A stretch of DNA of 64,000 bases, taken from assembly GCA_029339195.1 (NCBI GenBank), contig JAPTJF010000090.1:62001-126000 (forward strand), read 5' to 3'. The stretch comes from Micractinium sp. NFX-FRZ (Eukaryota > Chlorophyta > Trebouxiophyceae > Chlorellales > Chlorellaceae). Below, in pieces: positions 33,701 through 43,582 of the stretch. Made by a program: the position numbers and the translations under genes. The stretch's first letter is position 1. Each line of letters opens with the position of its first letter. The notes below the pieces were generated by a model, which worked only from the letters and a program-made list of their open reading frames with translations, did not search any database and was not told where the DNA came from.

Positions 33701-36700
33701 ACTGCCATCCAAAGGTCTCCACGGCGTTGTTGCCCACCTCGTTGTCGTAGTACTGCAGGTCGTAGCAAGTACAACACACCTGCCCCCACACACTGCTCCT
33801 CTGCAGGGGCCCCGACCTCACCTCGTTGTCGTAGTATTGGAGATCATAGAAGTAGGAGACAGCCACCACCAGCTCCTCGGCGCCGTCGCCGTCAATGTCG
33901 GCGATGGCGGGGGTGGCCAGGATGTGGGGGTCGATGTACAGGTAGGGGCTGCATGAGGGGGGGCGGGCATGTGTGAAGAGGGAAGGGTGAGCAAATGGCA
34001 GGGTACAGGGGTGGATGCAGAGGCAGGGGCGGACGAGGGGAGGGGAGAGAGTGTCAAGTGAAGTGGGGTGAGCGGCGGCAGGGTGGCAGCTAGGATGAGG
34101 GGCGCGTGCACAGCAGGGGGTGGCCAGGACCTGGGAAATGCGCCAGCCCCAACACAACCCCACTCACACCAGCCCCACCCCAAACACACACACACCTCTT
34201 GGCGGGCTCGCCGCCGCCGTCGGCTGCATCAGCCGCGTGGTGCGAGCCTCCCTCATACCACTCGTCGTCCCATGCGGCCGCGTGCTCCCGGGCGCCGGCA
34301 TAGTCCGGGTCGTAGTCGTGCAGGCCACTGATGTAATGGGAGGAGGAGGGGAGAAGGAGGGACGGATATGTTTGGTTGGCTATGGGGAGGACGCAGGGTG
34401 GGCAGCGTGGTTCTGGAGGCCACTGCCAGGGCAAAGGGAAAGAAAGGAAGTGAGGGGGTGAGGGACGAGCGCAGGAAGAATTGGGTTGATATTTTGATAG
34501 CAGCCAAGGGGCAAGCGCAGGAAGAATTGGGTTGATATTTTGATAGCAGCCAAGGATGAAATAAGGAGGGAGGGAGGGAGGTGGGGCGAGAGAGGCCACA
34601 GGGGGGGAAGTGACTGGTGGCGGGGCAGCAGACAGCGGCGGCTGCGGCGGCAGCAGCGCAGGCAGCAGCCCGCGTGCGCGCAGGGCAGGCCGCAAACAGG
34701 CGGTAGCAGCGCACTTCTGCGTGTGCTGCGCAGCGCGGCACCAGGTGCATGGGTGGGCGGCAGGCAGTCCATTTCAGGCAGGGCAGGCGCGCCCAAGGCA
34801 CAGGCCAGCGCAGGAGCGGGCCCAGGAAGACGGACACAGAAAATAGCACCAGCCTGCCACGGCCGGCGAGCGCCTCCCATCCCATCGCTTCATTGGCGCA
34901 CTCAGGCCAGGTCTTGAGGCGAGGGCAAGGCAGTACTATAGCTCGCAGCACAAGCGTCACTCACGCTGGGTCCTCGCCCTCCCAGCCGTGCGGCCGCTCC
35001 TGCTTGCCGCGGTGCCCGCTCCTGCAGCAGCATCCAGGCAAGAGCAAGGGGAGGAGGCCCAGGAGAGTGCAGGGGTCAGTGGTCCGTCAGGGCCTCTGGC
35101 TGGGGCGGGGCGACAGCAGCAAGCGACATGCAGCGGCAGCGGCAGGCCTCGCTGCCACCCAGCGCGCACACGTGGCCCGTGCTCCCCCCCGCTCACCTCC
35201 CGAAGCACTGCACTGCCCCACCCCGTGCTGCCCCTGCCCTCCTCACCCTCCCTTCCGCCTCCAGTCCTCTCGTCCACTCCCCAGCCCACCCCGCCCACCC
35301 ACCAGATCTTTTTGGCGCCTTTGGGCGGCACGCGCGGCTTGGCGTCGCCGCCAGCACCGGTGCTGTCGTCCACGTCACGGAAGGCGGTACCATCCGCCAC
35401 GTCACCGCCCGCCTCCTCGCCGATCAGCTCGTCGCCGCCCTCCTCCCCCTCTCCAAACAAGTCATTGAAGGATTCAGCGGCTTCATCAGAAAGTACATCT
35501 CCCTCCTCCACGCCCACGGCACCGCCATGCTGGGCCTGCTGGTCGTGCTGCTGCGCCTGCTGGCCCTGCGCGTCGTGCTGCTGTGCGTGGCCATCGTGCT
35601 GCGCCTGCTGCGCTGCATCACCTCCCTGCTGCTGCTGGCCCTGCTCTGCCTGCTGCTGCTGCTGGCCCTGCTCCGCCTGCTGCTGCTGCTGCTGCTGCTG
35701 CTGACCCTGCTGTGCCTGCTGCCCCTGTTCCTGTCCCTGCTGCTGTGCATGCTGGTCCTGCTGCTGGCCCTCCTGCTGTGCCTGCTGCGCCTGCTGCTCT
35801 CCCTGCTGGCCATCCTGGGCCAGCCTCCGGCGGTGCCACCCCTCTCCAGGCTCATGGTGCACCTCACCACCGCCAGCCTGGCCGGCAGCCGCCGCAGCAG
35901 CAGCAGCAGTGAGGTCAGCCTCAGCCTGAGTCGGCACTTCCAGCAGCCGACGGCGCCGCTGCTGCTGGCCCTGCTGGCCCTGCGCCTGCTGCGCCTGCTG
36001 CTGTGCCTGCTGGCCGGCGTTTTGCTGCTGTGCCTGCTGCCCACCAGCAGTCTGAGGGGCGGGCGGGGCGCCAGGAGCAGGCGGGGTGCCGCCGCCGACA
36101 TCAGGTTGGCTGCGCACACGTGGCAGGCAGGCAGGCAGGCAGGGGTTGAGCTTGGATGGGCGCTGCAAGGTGGCTGGAGTGCACACTTGCGCCTTGCCAC
36201 TTCCCAGTCACGCCCTCAGGCACACGCTCCCCAGGCATCCCAGGCATCCTCATCGCACAGCCCCTGCCGGCCCCACCCCGGGCCTCCCTCCCTCCAAACT
36301 CCTACCCAGCCCACCTGTGGTCGACATGCCAGTCACACTTCATTCAACTGGTCCAAGCACGCACATCCTTGGCAAGTCACACAAGGCCAGAGGCATGTGC
36401 ACACACCTGTGATCGACATGGTCGGGGTTGAGGCCCTTGTGCCAGTCGCGCCGCACACGCAGGCGCGGCACCGTCAGCCGCTGCGCCGCCTCCTCACCCT
36501 GCGCACCCACGGCAGGCAGATGGGCAGGCTCAGCTTGCCGGCGCGTTACTACCGCCCACCTCATCCCATCCCTCTGTTGAAGACACAGCAGCAGACCTGG
36601 GCCCGTGTCAAGCGAGGACACGGCGGCGCACCCCTGCCCCTGCTTTCTTGCTGGTCCCCAACACCAAGAGGTACAAGACACGGCGGTACAACAACACAAG

Positions 36701-37887
36701 GGGATATTTTCTTGGTAGTTTGTCACCCCCTCACCGTGTCTTTAAAGAACAGGATGTCGCCGTCGTACGTTGCCACCACAATGTCGGGCACCCCGTCCAA
36801 GTCGATGTCGTAGAGCAGGGGGGAGGTGTGCACTGTGGAGGTGTGGGCGGCCTCAAAGTCGGGCACCTTGGCGCCGTCACGCCCCTCAAACACCTGCAGG
36901 AGTGACGAGGCGGGGTGAGCCAGAGAATGGGGAGGTGGGTGCGGGCGTGGGAGGGCTTAGAGACAGGCACCTTGGCACTGGCAGTGTGAAACCCCTGCAC
37001 ATGCAGAAGTTTGGCGGGCGTGTGCGTCCGAGACGCAGAGCAGCCAGGAATGCCAGGCGAGCTGCCGCAGAGACGCATGCAGCCTGCCACCCACCGCCCT
37101 TGATCGCTGCGCCGCGTAGCCGCTACTGTCTACAGAAACCCTCGCTTCCATGGCATCCGCATGCGACACATGCACACATGCCATGCTGCTGAGCGGGCTG
37201 CTGAACAGCGCACAAGAACATCTGCTGTACAGCAGAGGTTGCCTGCCCAGCCACCGGTCCCAGCAGAGAACAGGGCATGCAACCGCCTTTGCGCCCCTTG
37301 CGAGCACACTCATCATTGCGCCACCTGTCACATCACCGCCACCCCCAGCTCTAACCTGCACCCACCTCCATGTTGTGCGAGAAAGAGGGCACAATGATGT
37401 CCTTTCGCCCGTCGGAGAATAGGTCGGTGATGAGAGGCGTGGCATAGACGGCGCTGGACGCCTCGGCGTGCCACTTGATGGCAATGTTCATGGGGCACGT
37501 GTCCTCCAGCACCTCGTCTGGCGCCTCGCTGCAGACGGGAGGACAGGCAGCCAATCAGGGGCGATGAGGAGGTGCACCAGCGGAGGGTGCACCCGGTTGG
37601 CGGCAGGCGCCGCCGCTGGCGGCGGCGGCACGGCTTGCCCGCCTCTCCCGCGCCTGCGGGCCGCGCCGATGCCCCGGCGCCCCAGATCCCGGCACTCACT
37701 GCTCGCCGGTGTTGATGTGCACGTCTAAGGTGGCCTCCCGCTGCAGGAACTTGTTGCCACTAGTGTCCCCCATATTCGAGTCGTGGGCAACCGGTTTGCT
37801 GAGCTGGGCTGTGGCCGCAAAAGGCTGCAGCACCAGCAGCAGCACCAGCAGCCCGGCCTGGCCCGCTCTGCGCTCTTTTGCTCCCAT
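27794..37887 (-). CDS. DEX1: DEX1-like FG-GAP/integrin-alpha-like membrane protein
   Basis: Twenty-one exons join in phase, from 37887-37700 (signal peptide) through 37528-37366, 36893-36735, 36498-36407, 36109-35303 and others to 27911-27794 (1055 aa). Land-plant DEX1, which is needed for pollen exine patterning, matches along the length: [82 protein letters not shown] and a C-terminal [20 protein letters not shown] anchor. Calcium-binding FG-GAP loops occur as DIDLDG, DIDGDG (twice), DLDKDG, DVDNDG and DLDGNG. The large exon 36109-35303 inserts a Gln-rich lumenal region with RRRRLLEVP and an acidic block. Topology is type I with a short cytosolic tail. A role in secretory-pathway or wall matrix assembly is inferred. 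Introns are full of exon echoes. Confidence 0.92.
28310..28385. repeat. short minisatellite in DEX1 intron 20
   Basis: Repeats of CCCTCCCTCCATG followed by CCCTCCAAAGCATG, two to three units each, just below the acceptor side of exon 28564-28390. Confidence 0.8.
29675..29960 (-). repeat. three copies of DEX1 exon 17 start and acceptor
   Basis: Exon 17 starts at 29726 ([19 protein letters not shown]). Copies with acceptor lie at about 29790-29850 and 29900-29960. All keep CTGCAG plus the [14 protein letters not shown] segment in decaying form, at 110-120 bp spacing. Confidence 0.85.
30223..30347 (-). repeat. near-exact direct copy of DEX1 exon 16 start and acceptor
   Basis: About 38 bases encoding [12 protein letters not shown] occur after CAG both at 30258 and at 30343 (85 bp apart), essentially identical. 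Both could act as 3' splice sites. Using the distal site would add 85 bases and shift the frame, so 30258 is the productive acceptor. Confidence 0.85.
31011..31108 (+). repeat. 31-bp exact direct repeat in DEX1 intron 13
   Basis: A purine-rich 31-base unit at 31011-31041 is repeated at 31078-31108 within a longer, similar ~67-bp period. Confidence 0.75.
31668..31890 (-). repeat. three copies of DEX1 exon 13 start and acceptor
   Basis: Exon 13 starts at 31695 ([12 protein letters not shown]). Similar segments of acceptor plus AQVxVAD coding sequence lie at about 31757-31786 and 31861-31890. Confidence 0.7.
33565..33860 (-). repeat. four copies of DEX1 exon 8 end
   Basis: The exon end [11 protein letters not shown] (donor below 33822) is echoed at ~33740-33790, ~33575-33620 and ~33620-33660. 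The repeated core reads as the reverse complement of a [15 protein letters not shown] stretch. Confidence 0.75.
34469..34555. repeat. 41-bp exact tandem repeat in DEX1 intron 6
   Basis: A 41-base AT-richer unit at 34469-34509 is repeated exactly at 34515-34555 (period 46). It contains TTGATATTTTGATAG and looks unlike the surrounding GC-rich intron. Confidence 0.9.
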
Positions 37888-38074
37888 CGTTTGCTCGATC
37901 AGGACAAATTCATTGCCTTGTTGCGGATCCAACAACTGTGCAGGTCCGACAATTGCGGTGTTTGGGCATCGCTGCCTAGATCCGGCTGCAGCCGCGCCAG
38001 CCGTGACCGGCATGCTGCGCAAGTGGTGTCGAAAGCCTCGCCACCCGCGCGTGAACCTGTTTTTGCTCGCCAGC
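37888..38074. promoter_or_regulatory. short shared upstream region of divergent DEX1 and oxidoreductase genes
   Basis: Only 187 bases separate the two start codons, or 124 if the oxidoreductase starts at 38012. Both promoters and 5' UTRs must be packed here or overlap the other gene. No clear TATA box seen. Confidence 0.45.
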
Positions 38075-41000
38075 ATGTCGACCGAGCATGCACCCGTGCG
38101 GGTAGCCCTGCTGGGTGCGGGGGGCTTTGTGAAAGACGCCTACCTGCCCGCCCTGGCCAGTTGCGAGGACCTGCTGGTCGCTGCCTGTTGGAGCAGGAGC
38201 AGCGAGAGCGTGTGGGAGCTGCTGGGCTCCATCCAAGGTCAGGCGGGCGCTCCAACCTTGGTTACACCTGCGCCGCCGCCAGCTGCCTGCCGCCCTTCCA
38301 AAAAGTGCCCTTTGGCCCGGCCGGGTCCCTGCTACCACCAGCCGCACCGTGCCGCTGCTATTCTTGTCCCCTGCAGCCTTCTCCCCCTCCTGCGAGCCCT
38401 TTCACGGCGATGGGGGCCTGCAGGAGGTGCTGGCCTCTCCAGAAGTGGATGCCGTGATGGTGGTACTGCCGCCGCAGGCGCAGGGGGCCGTCATCCAAGC
38501 GGCCCTCAGAGCAGGTGGGCGCGGGCTTGGGGAGGGGCAGGCAGTTAATTGGAGTGGTGGCTGGTGGAGGGACGGTGCTTCAGCGCCCAGGTGAGCGACA
38601 GGACAAGTTGGCGGGGGGGCAGGGGAGGAAGGCGGCGCCGCACGTGGAGCGTGGGCAACGCTGGCAGGCAGCAACTGTCATCTCCAATGGCAGTGTCCCG
38701 ACTCGATGCCCGCGTGAGCCTGCCTTAGCCCGCACCTCTTCTGTGCCGTGCACCCACCCTGCTGCCGGGGCACGCCAGTGCTACGATCTGAACCTGATGC
38801 TTCCCTGCAGGCAAGCACGTGCTGAGTGAGAAGCCAGCGGCACCCACCCTGGAGCAGGCCGAGCAGCTGCTGACCTTCCACCGCAGCCTGCCCCAGGTGG
38901 GGCTGTGACTGACATGGAAGAAGGCGCTGGGGGTTATGGGGGACGGTTAGAGCAGCTGCTGACCTGCCACCGCAGCCTGCCTCGGGTGTGGCGGCCAGGA
39001 GGGAGGGAGGGTCCCAGGAGGGTGCGCCCCAAGCATGTGGGCACCTGGGAGCCAGCGAATCGGGCCAGCAAGTGCCGCCGTGGCGCCTGCTGTGCCGTGT
39101 TTGCCTGCCCCGCGACATGGGCTTACAAGCGTGGCGTCGCACAGCCCTGCCAGCCCGCGCGCCCGCCCCCCTGCCCACCAGCCCGCCCGCACCCACCGCC
39201 ATGCAGCCGGCGCCGCTGTGGTGCGTGGCCGAAAACTACCGGAGCATCGAGGCGCTGCTGCGCCTGCGCGACTGCATTGCTGGCGGCACGCTGGGAGAGG
39301 TTGTCAGGTGGGGCCCGGCTTCAACTGCCCTCGACCCAACTTGCAATGCGGGCTCGGAGCCAGCGGCGCCTTTCCTTGCTGGGTGCACTGACTAGTTGGG
39401 GCGCCGCTGCCATTGCCATTACCCAGAGTTCTCGTAGAGTTCGCATTTGATCCGGTCTTCCTCTCCCTCCCGCTGCCACCTCACGCTGTGCCAGGCTGGA
39501 CATGGCTGCTGACCTGGCGCTGGCCCCTGGCAACAAGTACTACGAGTCCGCCTGGCGCCGTGACTCCTCCACCATGCCAGGTGCTGGCCTGTCTCGGTCT
39601 GTTGCCTTGCTTGCGGTCAGTAGGGATGGGGATTCGGAAGGTGAAGAACAAGAAGAAGAAAACATGGAGAAGGAGAAGGAAAAGGGAATATGCCCGGGGT
39701 ATGGGTTTGAGGAAAGCAGCGGAGGTAGAGGGAGATGTAGAGACACTCGGGCACATGCATAGACGGGTGCTTGGAGTTTGCTGCTGCCGGGTAGGCTGGG
39801 AGTGTGGGCAGCCTCGGGAGAGGCCGGCACATGCACCCACCGCCACCGCCGCCCGCTAACCGTCCTCCCCTGCTGCGGCCAGCAGGCGCTGCTCTCTTCC
39901 ATTGCTTTCCTCTGCTCCCTCCCCTCCACCTGCACCCTGCAGATGAGCACCTTTCCGAGGAAAGTCGTGCACTTAGGTAGCGCCCCACCCACGCGCTGCT
40001 CCCCTCCCCCCATCCCTGCAGGCGCCTACCTCACCGAGGGCGGCGTGCACTTTGTGGCGGCCCTGCGCATGGCCGCCGGCGCGGCGGGGTTCGGAGAGGC
40101 AGTGGGCGCGGCGGCCTCAGCCCGCGGGGTGTCTCAGGACAAGCCCCACCCCGACTGCCTGCAGGGGGTGGTGTTCTTTGTTGGTTCAGGTGTGCTTGGG
40201 CCAGGGGCGTGCATGGGTTGTCCTGTCTTGCTTGTAGTGGCAAGGCCTGGCCTGTCTGGGATGCAGAGGCTGTGGCTGACGGAGGGTCAAGCGTGTGGGC
40301 AGGGTTTTTTGTGTCATTCAACTCAGGGAGGCAGATGCAGCATGGAAGAGGCAGGGTGGGGCAAGTTGGCGCCTCGGTGAGGTGTGCAAGCTTGCAGGGG
40401 CTTGCAGGGGCTTAAGCAGCAGGGGCATGGGGCATGAGGTGTCCTGGCAGCGGGGCAGGGGACAGCAAGCAGCTGCGCCATGCACTCCACCCCTCCCGCG
40501 ATGGCCCCCCGCCCGCGCACATGCCTAGTCTGGTCTAGTCTTTACAGCTCGCCACCGTGAGGCATGCACTACAGCTCAAGGTGCACGCAGCTTGAATCAA
40601 GCATTTCATGCTGCCGCCGCATCAGTTGGATGCAAATGCCGCATCCTTGCCACTGGACCTGCCCGCAGGCGCCTCGGCCAGCTTCTCCATGACTACCGCC
40701 GCCAGCTCAGCAAGCATCGTGCTGCGCGCTGTGGGCACAGCAGGCACAGCGGAGGTGGCGCGCGGCGGGATGGGCGCGCCCCGCGCCGGCGCGTCCGCCC
40801 GCGCTTGGCGGCTGGTGCAGCAGGGGGCTGAGGATGCGGCGCCCACAGAGGTAGGGCAGGGGGCGCCTGACTGGGCAACGTTGCTGTGTGGTGGGTCCTG
40901 CCGGCCCCCTCTGCTGCCTGCTGTGCATGCCCTCCTCTATTGCCTGCGAGGTAGGGCAGAGGGCCACCCGCATGAGCAATGTCCCGTCCCACTCTCTGCT

Positions 41001-41985
41001 GCTGCTCGCAGTCGCAGTCGCTTAACGAACGCCCGGTTGCTTACAGCACACCCAGCAAAGGGCCGCAAACCTGCCTCTAAATCTGGCATTGTATCAGTCA
41101 ACGTGTGCACCGCTTTTGCACCCCACTACCCGCAGACTGAGAGCGCCAGCTCAGGGGTGGCCGAAGAGCTGCTCTGCTTTGCACGCCTGGTGCGCGCCGC
41201 CAGCCGCCCCGCCCCCGCCGGCGAGAGGGCTGCCTCCCTCACCCCTGAACCCCGTGAGGCGGGCGTGGCGCTGGCAGAAGCTGGCGCAGCGGCGCCAGCG
41301 GAGGTGGAGGTGACGGAGCAGGGCGGGGGTGGGGCAGCTCTGGAGCAGATGCCGTCGGAGGAAGACGCGTTCCGCATCAGGTGCAGCCTGAGTCAGCTCT
41401 TGTGCATTTGACTTTGCAGCCTGCCTGAGCGAGCATCTGCCGTGTGTGTTGCATCTGCTGCGTGTGTGCGCATGTGCGCATCCGGCGCAATTGGTGGCCA
41501 TGCACGCGACTCGAGCATGGAACCAACTGAGGGGCTGCTGCCATGAGCAGGAGTGTGGCAACGAGCACCAGCTGCCCTGCCGTCGCGGGATGCACCCGCC
41601 GCTCAAGAACACTGTATTGGCGGCACCCGCCACACCCTCCCACTCCCTACTCTGCCACCCCACCTTCCCACCTTCAACTTCACTTTGGCCCCCGCATTGC
41701 AGGGTTGTGGGTGCTTCGAGACCCGGCACACTGTGCTGCACTCCTGAGACAAAACTTGATTCAGGCGCTTGTCCTCCCCTCCGCCCGGCCCCCACACCAC
41801 GCCACCTCACCACACCACACCACGCACCCACACAGCTTCTCTTTACATCACCCCATGCCACATGCAGCGCTGCAGAGGCAGTGAAAGATCTTGCTCTGGT
41901 GACCACCCTGCTGAGGTCGGCGGCACTGCACGGCGAGAAGCAGACAGTGGGGCAGGTGGGGCGCGCCGCGGAGGCGCACCAATGA
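38075..41985 (+). CDS. Gfo/Idh/MocA-family NAD(P)-dependent oxidoreductase
   Basis: Nine exons join in phase: 38075-38237, 38377-38514, 38811-38896, 39207-39307, 39495-39580, 40022-40167, 40626-40850, 41136-41380 and 41868-41985 (435 aa; an upstream in-frame ATG at 38012 would add 21). The Rossmann start is VRVALLGAGGFVKDAYLPAL, and the family signature GKHVLSEKPAAPTLEQAEQL includes the EKP lysine motif. WCVAENYRSIEALLRLRD and LTEGGVHFVAALRM give the substrate-side helix with a candidate catalytic His. These enzymes oxidise or reduce sugars and related compounds; the substrate is not identifiable. The upstream extension from 38012 is basic and might target an organelle. The exon 6/7 junction (LQG|LDANAAS) is the least certain. 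Head to head with DEX1. Confidence 0.87.
38855..38990 (+). repeat. copy of oxidoreductase exon 3 end and donor in intron 3
   Basis: The exon end EQLLTFHRSLPQ with its GTGGGG donor (38897) is echoed about 84 bp later at 38944-38990, still reading EQLLTCHRSLPR. Confidence 0.85.
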
Positions 41986-42208
41986 CACGGCATGGTGACG
42001 TGGACATAAAGAGCGAACCCCCACTGGCACTTGGACAGAATGTGGATGGGTAATGGCAGGCGGGCCTTGCACAGGACTGCGCATGTTGCGTGCTGTCACC
42101 ACTCGGGCTGGTGCTGCTTTAAACTGGGTGACCGATCCGTTCTAGAGATTACAAATCGATGCCATGTCACACTGGAAGGTATTCAATCATGAACGGGTGT
42201 GTGTTTTG
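41986..42208. other. short spacer between convergent oxidoreductase and MYND genes
   Basis: About 220 bases holding the two 3' UTRs. Nothing else recognised. Confidence 0.5.
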
Positions 42209-43039
42209 TCAAGCTGCCTCCTTCCCTCCCAGCGAGCAGCTGCATCTTGCCCTTGCAGCGCCCAGCAGCAGGCACGCCCACATGTGCTGCGCCCACTCCT
42301 GCTTGCTGCACGCCGGCCTGCAGAAGCGCACCGTGCGACAGGCGCTGCACAGTTTGCCCTTTGCCGCCTCACTCACTCCGGTCAAATTGCAGAAGCAGGG
42401 ATTGGCGCACCCACTGCAGCACGCCAGCGCCCGCGCAGCAGACTGTAAAGGCAGGTGGTGAGCAGTCGCACCTGCAGGGGGGCAAGACTCCGGGTTGTAA
42501 GAATGGCTGTGAGTGTGATTGGCTGTGAGAATGGCTGTGAGTAAGAGTGGTGATTCCAGTGGTGGTTGTGAGTTTGTGAGAGTCGTGTAAGAGTGGCTGC
42601 AAGAGTGGCTGTAAGAGAGGTTGAAAGAGGTGCTGAAGTCTGAGCGTAACTGGCAGCAGTGCACGGTGCGAGCACGCATCGCCAGGCCCCACCCAAGATG
42701 CGCCGTCACTCATGCAGCAGCACAGCGCCAGCCCGACTCAGCGCGCGCAGCAGCATGCTGTGGTCTGCCAGCTTGGCAGCCGCACCGGCAGAGCCCGCTG
42801 CAGCATGTGCATTGCTGCCTTGCGGTCTGCCAAGTTAGTACCCTCCTGCAAGTGCCAGGGAGATGGGCAGGCACTGGTCATGTCACGGCGGGTGTCCTCG
42901 GCGCACTTATATCGCACGGGTCAGCCACCCCTCCGCTGGTTGTGGTGCAGGCCACCCGCCCACCTGCATCGCCGCTGCAGCTGCGTCCGCAACCACCCGC
43001 CATGCATGCGCCCCAGCGGCCGCCGCCACATCACCATCC
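42209..43039 (-). CDS. MYND zinc-finger protein, 3' exons (5' end not resolved)
   Basis: The last exon, 42442-42209, encodes 77 residues with the MYND metal-binding pattern: CCSGCANPCF, then LCSACRTVRFC, then CSKQEWAQHMWAC near the C-terminus. MYND fingers bind zinc and mediate protein-protein contacts. Two likely upstream exons join in phase by splice sites: 42845-42786 (EGTNLADRKAAMHMLQRALP) and 43039-42964 (DGDVAAAAGAHAWRVVADAA...). The first of these begins with two bases owed by an earlier exon, so the gene must continue further upstream, but I could not locate that exon between 43040 and 43440. The finger is solid; the rest is provisional, and the partner domain (often ankyrin or SET in such proteins) is not visible. 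Confidence 0.55.
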
Positions 43040-43582
43040 CTGTCGCAGGGAGCCAGCAGCCGAGCACCACCAGTCAGATCTGGGCTGTGTGTTTCCTGAC
43101 TGTGCACTGCGTTTGTTGCCCCACCCTTGTGAGCACTGGCATGGGCTCCTTCCTGAGCACGCAACACCACATGCCCTCACAAGCAACAGGGGCGGCCCAA
43201 CACAGGTTGCGTCCTGCACGATCCAATGCTGCCCCTCGCGGACTGGCCTGAGGCATGGGAATTGCTGCCAGGCAGGGCCGCCGACGCTATCGTGTTGGGT
43301 GTTGCAAGCGGTTGAAGTACAGCACGGTATGGGACCAACAATTTGGGCATCAAGGAGCAGGAAGACGACCGGGAGGGACGGAGGGTCACGGGTAACAAGG
43401 GGCTGCGGAAACACAAACTTGTAATATGAATAGCGCCACACAAAGCATGGCAGCAGCAGGAGCGCAAACGGTAGCCGCAGGGGTGACGTGCAGGGGCAGG
43501 GGGCACTGCTCCGCAGCGGAGCATGCACCAACAGCGCGCGGCCCCCCCCCCGGTGTCCCCCCTTACGGCCGGGGGGGGGGGC
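43040..43582. other. unresolved stretch; may hold 5' exons of the MYND gene
   Basis: About 540 bases between the last MYND exon I could place and the stop of the coiled-coil gene. It includes G/C homopolymer runs near 43542-43580. The missing MYND 5' exon(s) and the coiled-coil gene 3' UTR should be here; no confident exon found. Confidence 0.35.

Noticed and set aside
35128..36813. 561-codon plus-strand open frame, Leu-rich
   Set aside because: Antisense of the DEX1 Gln-rich exon and neighbouring exons; the Leu runs are the complement of CAG/CTG-type coding repeats.
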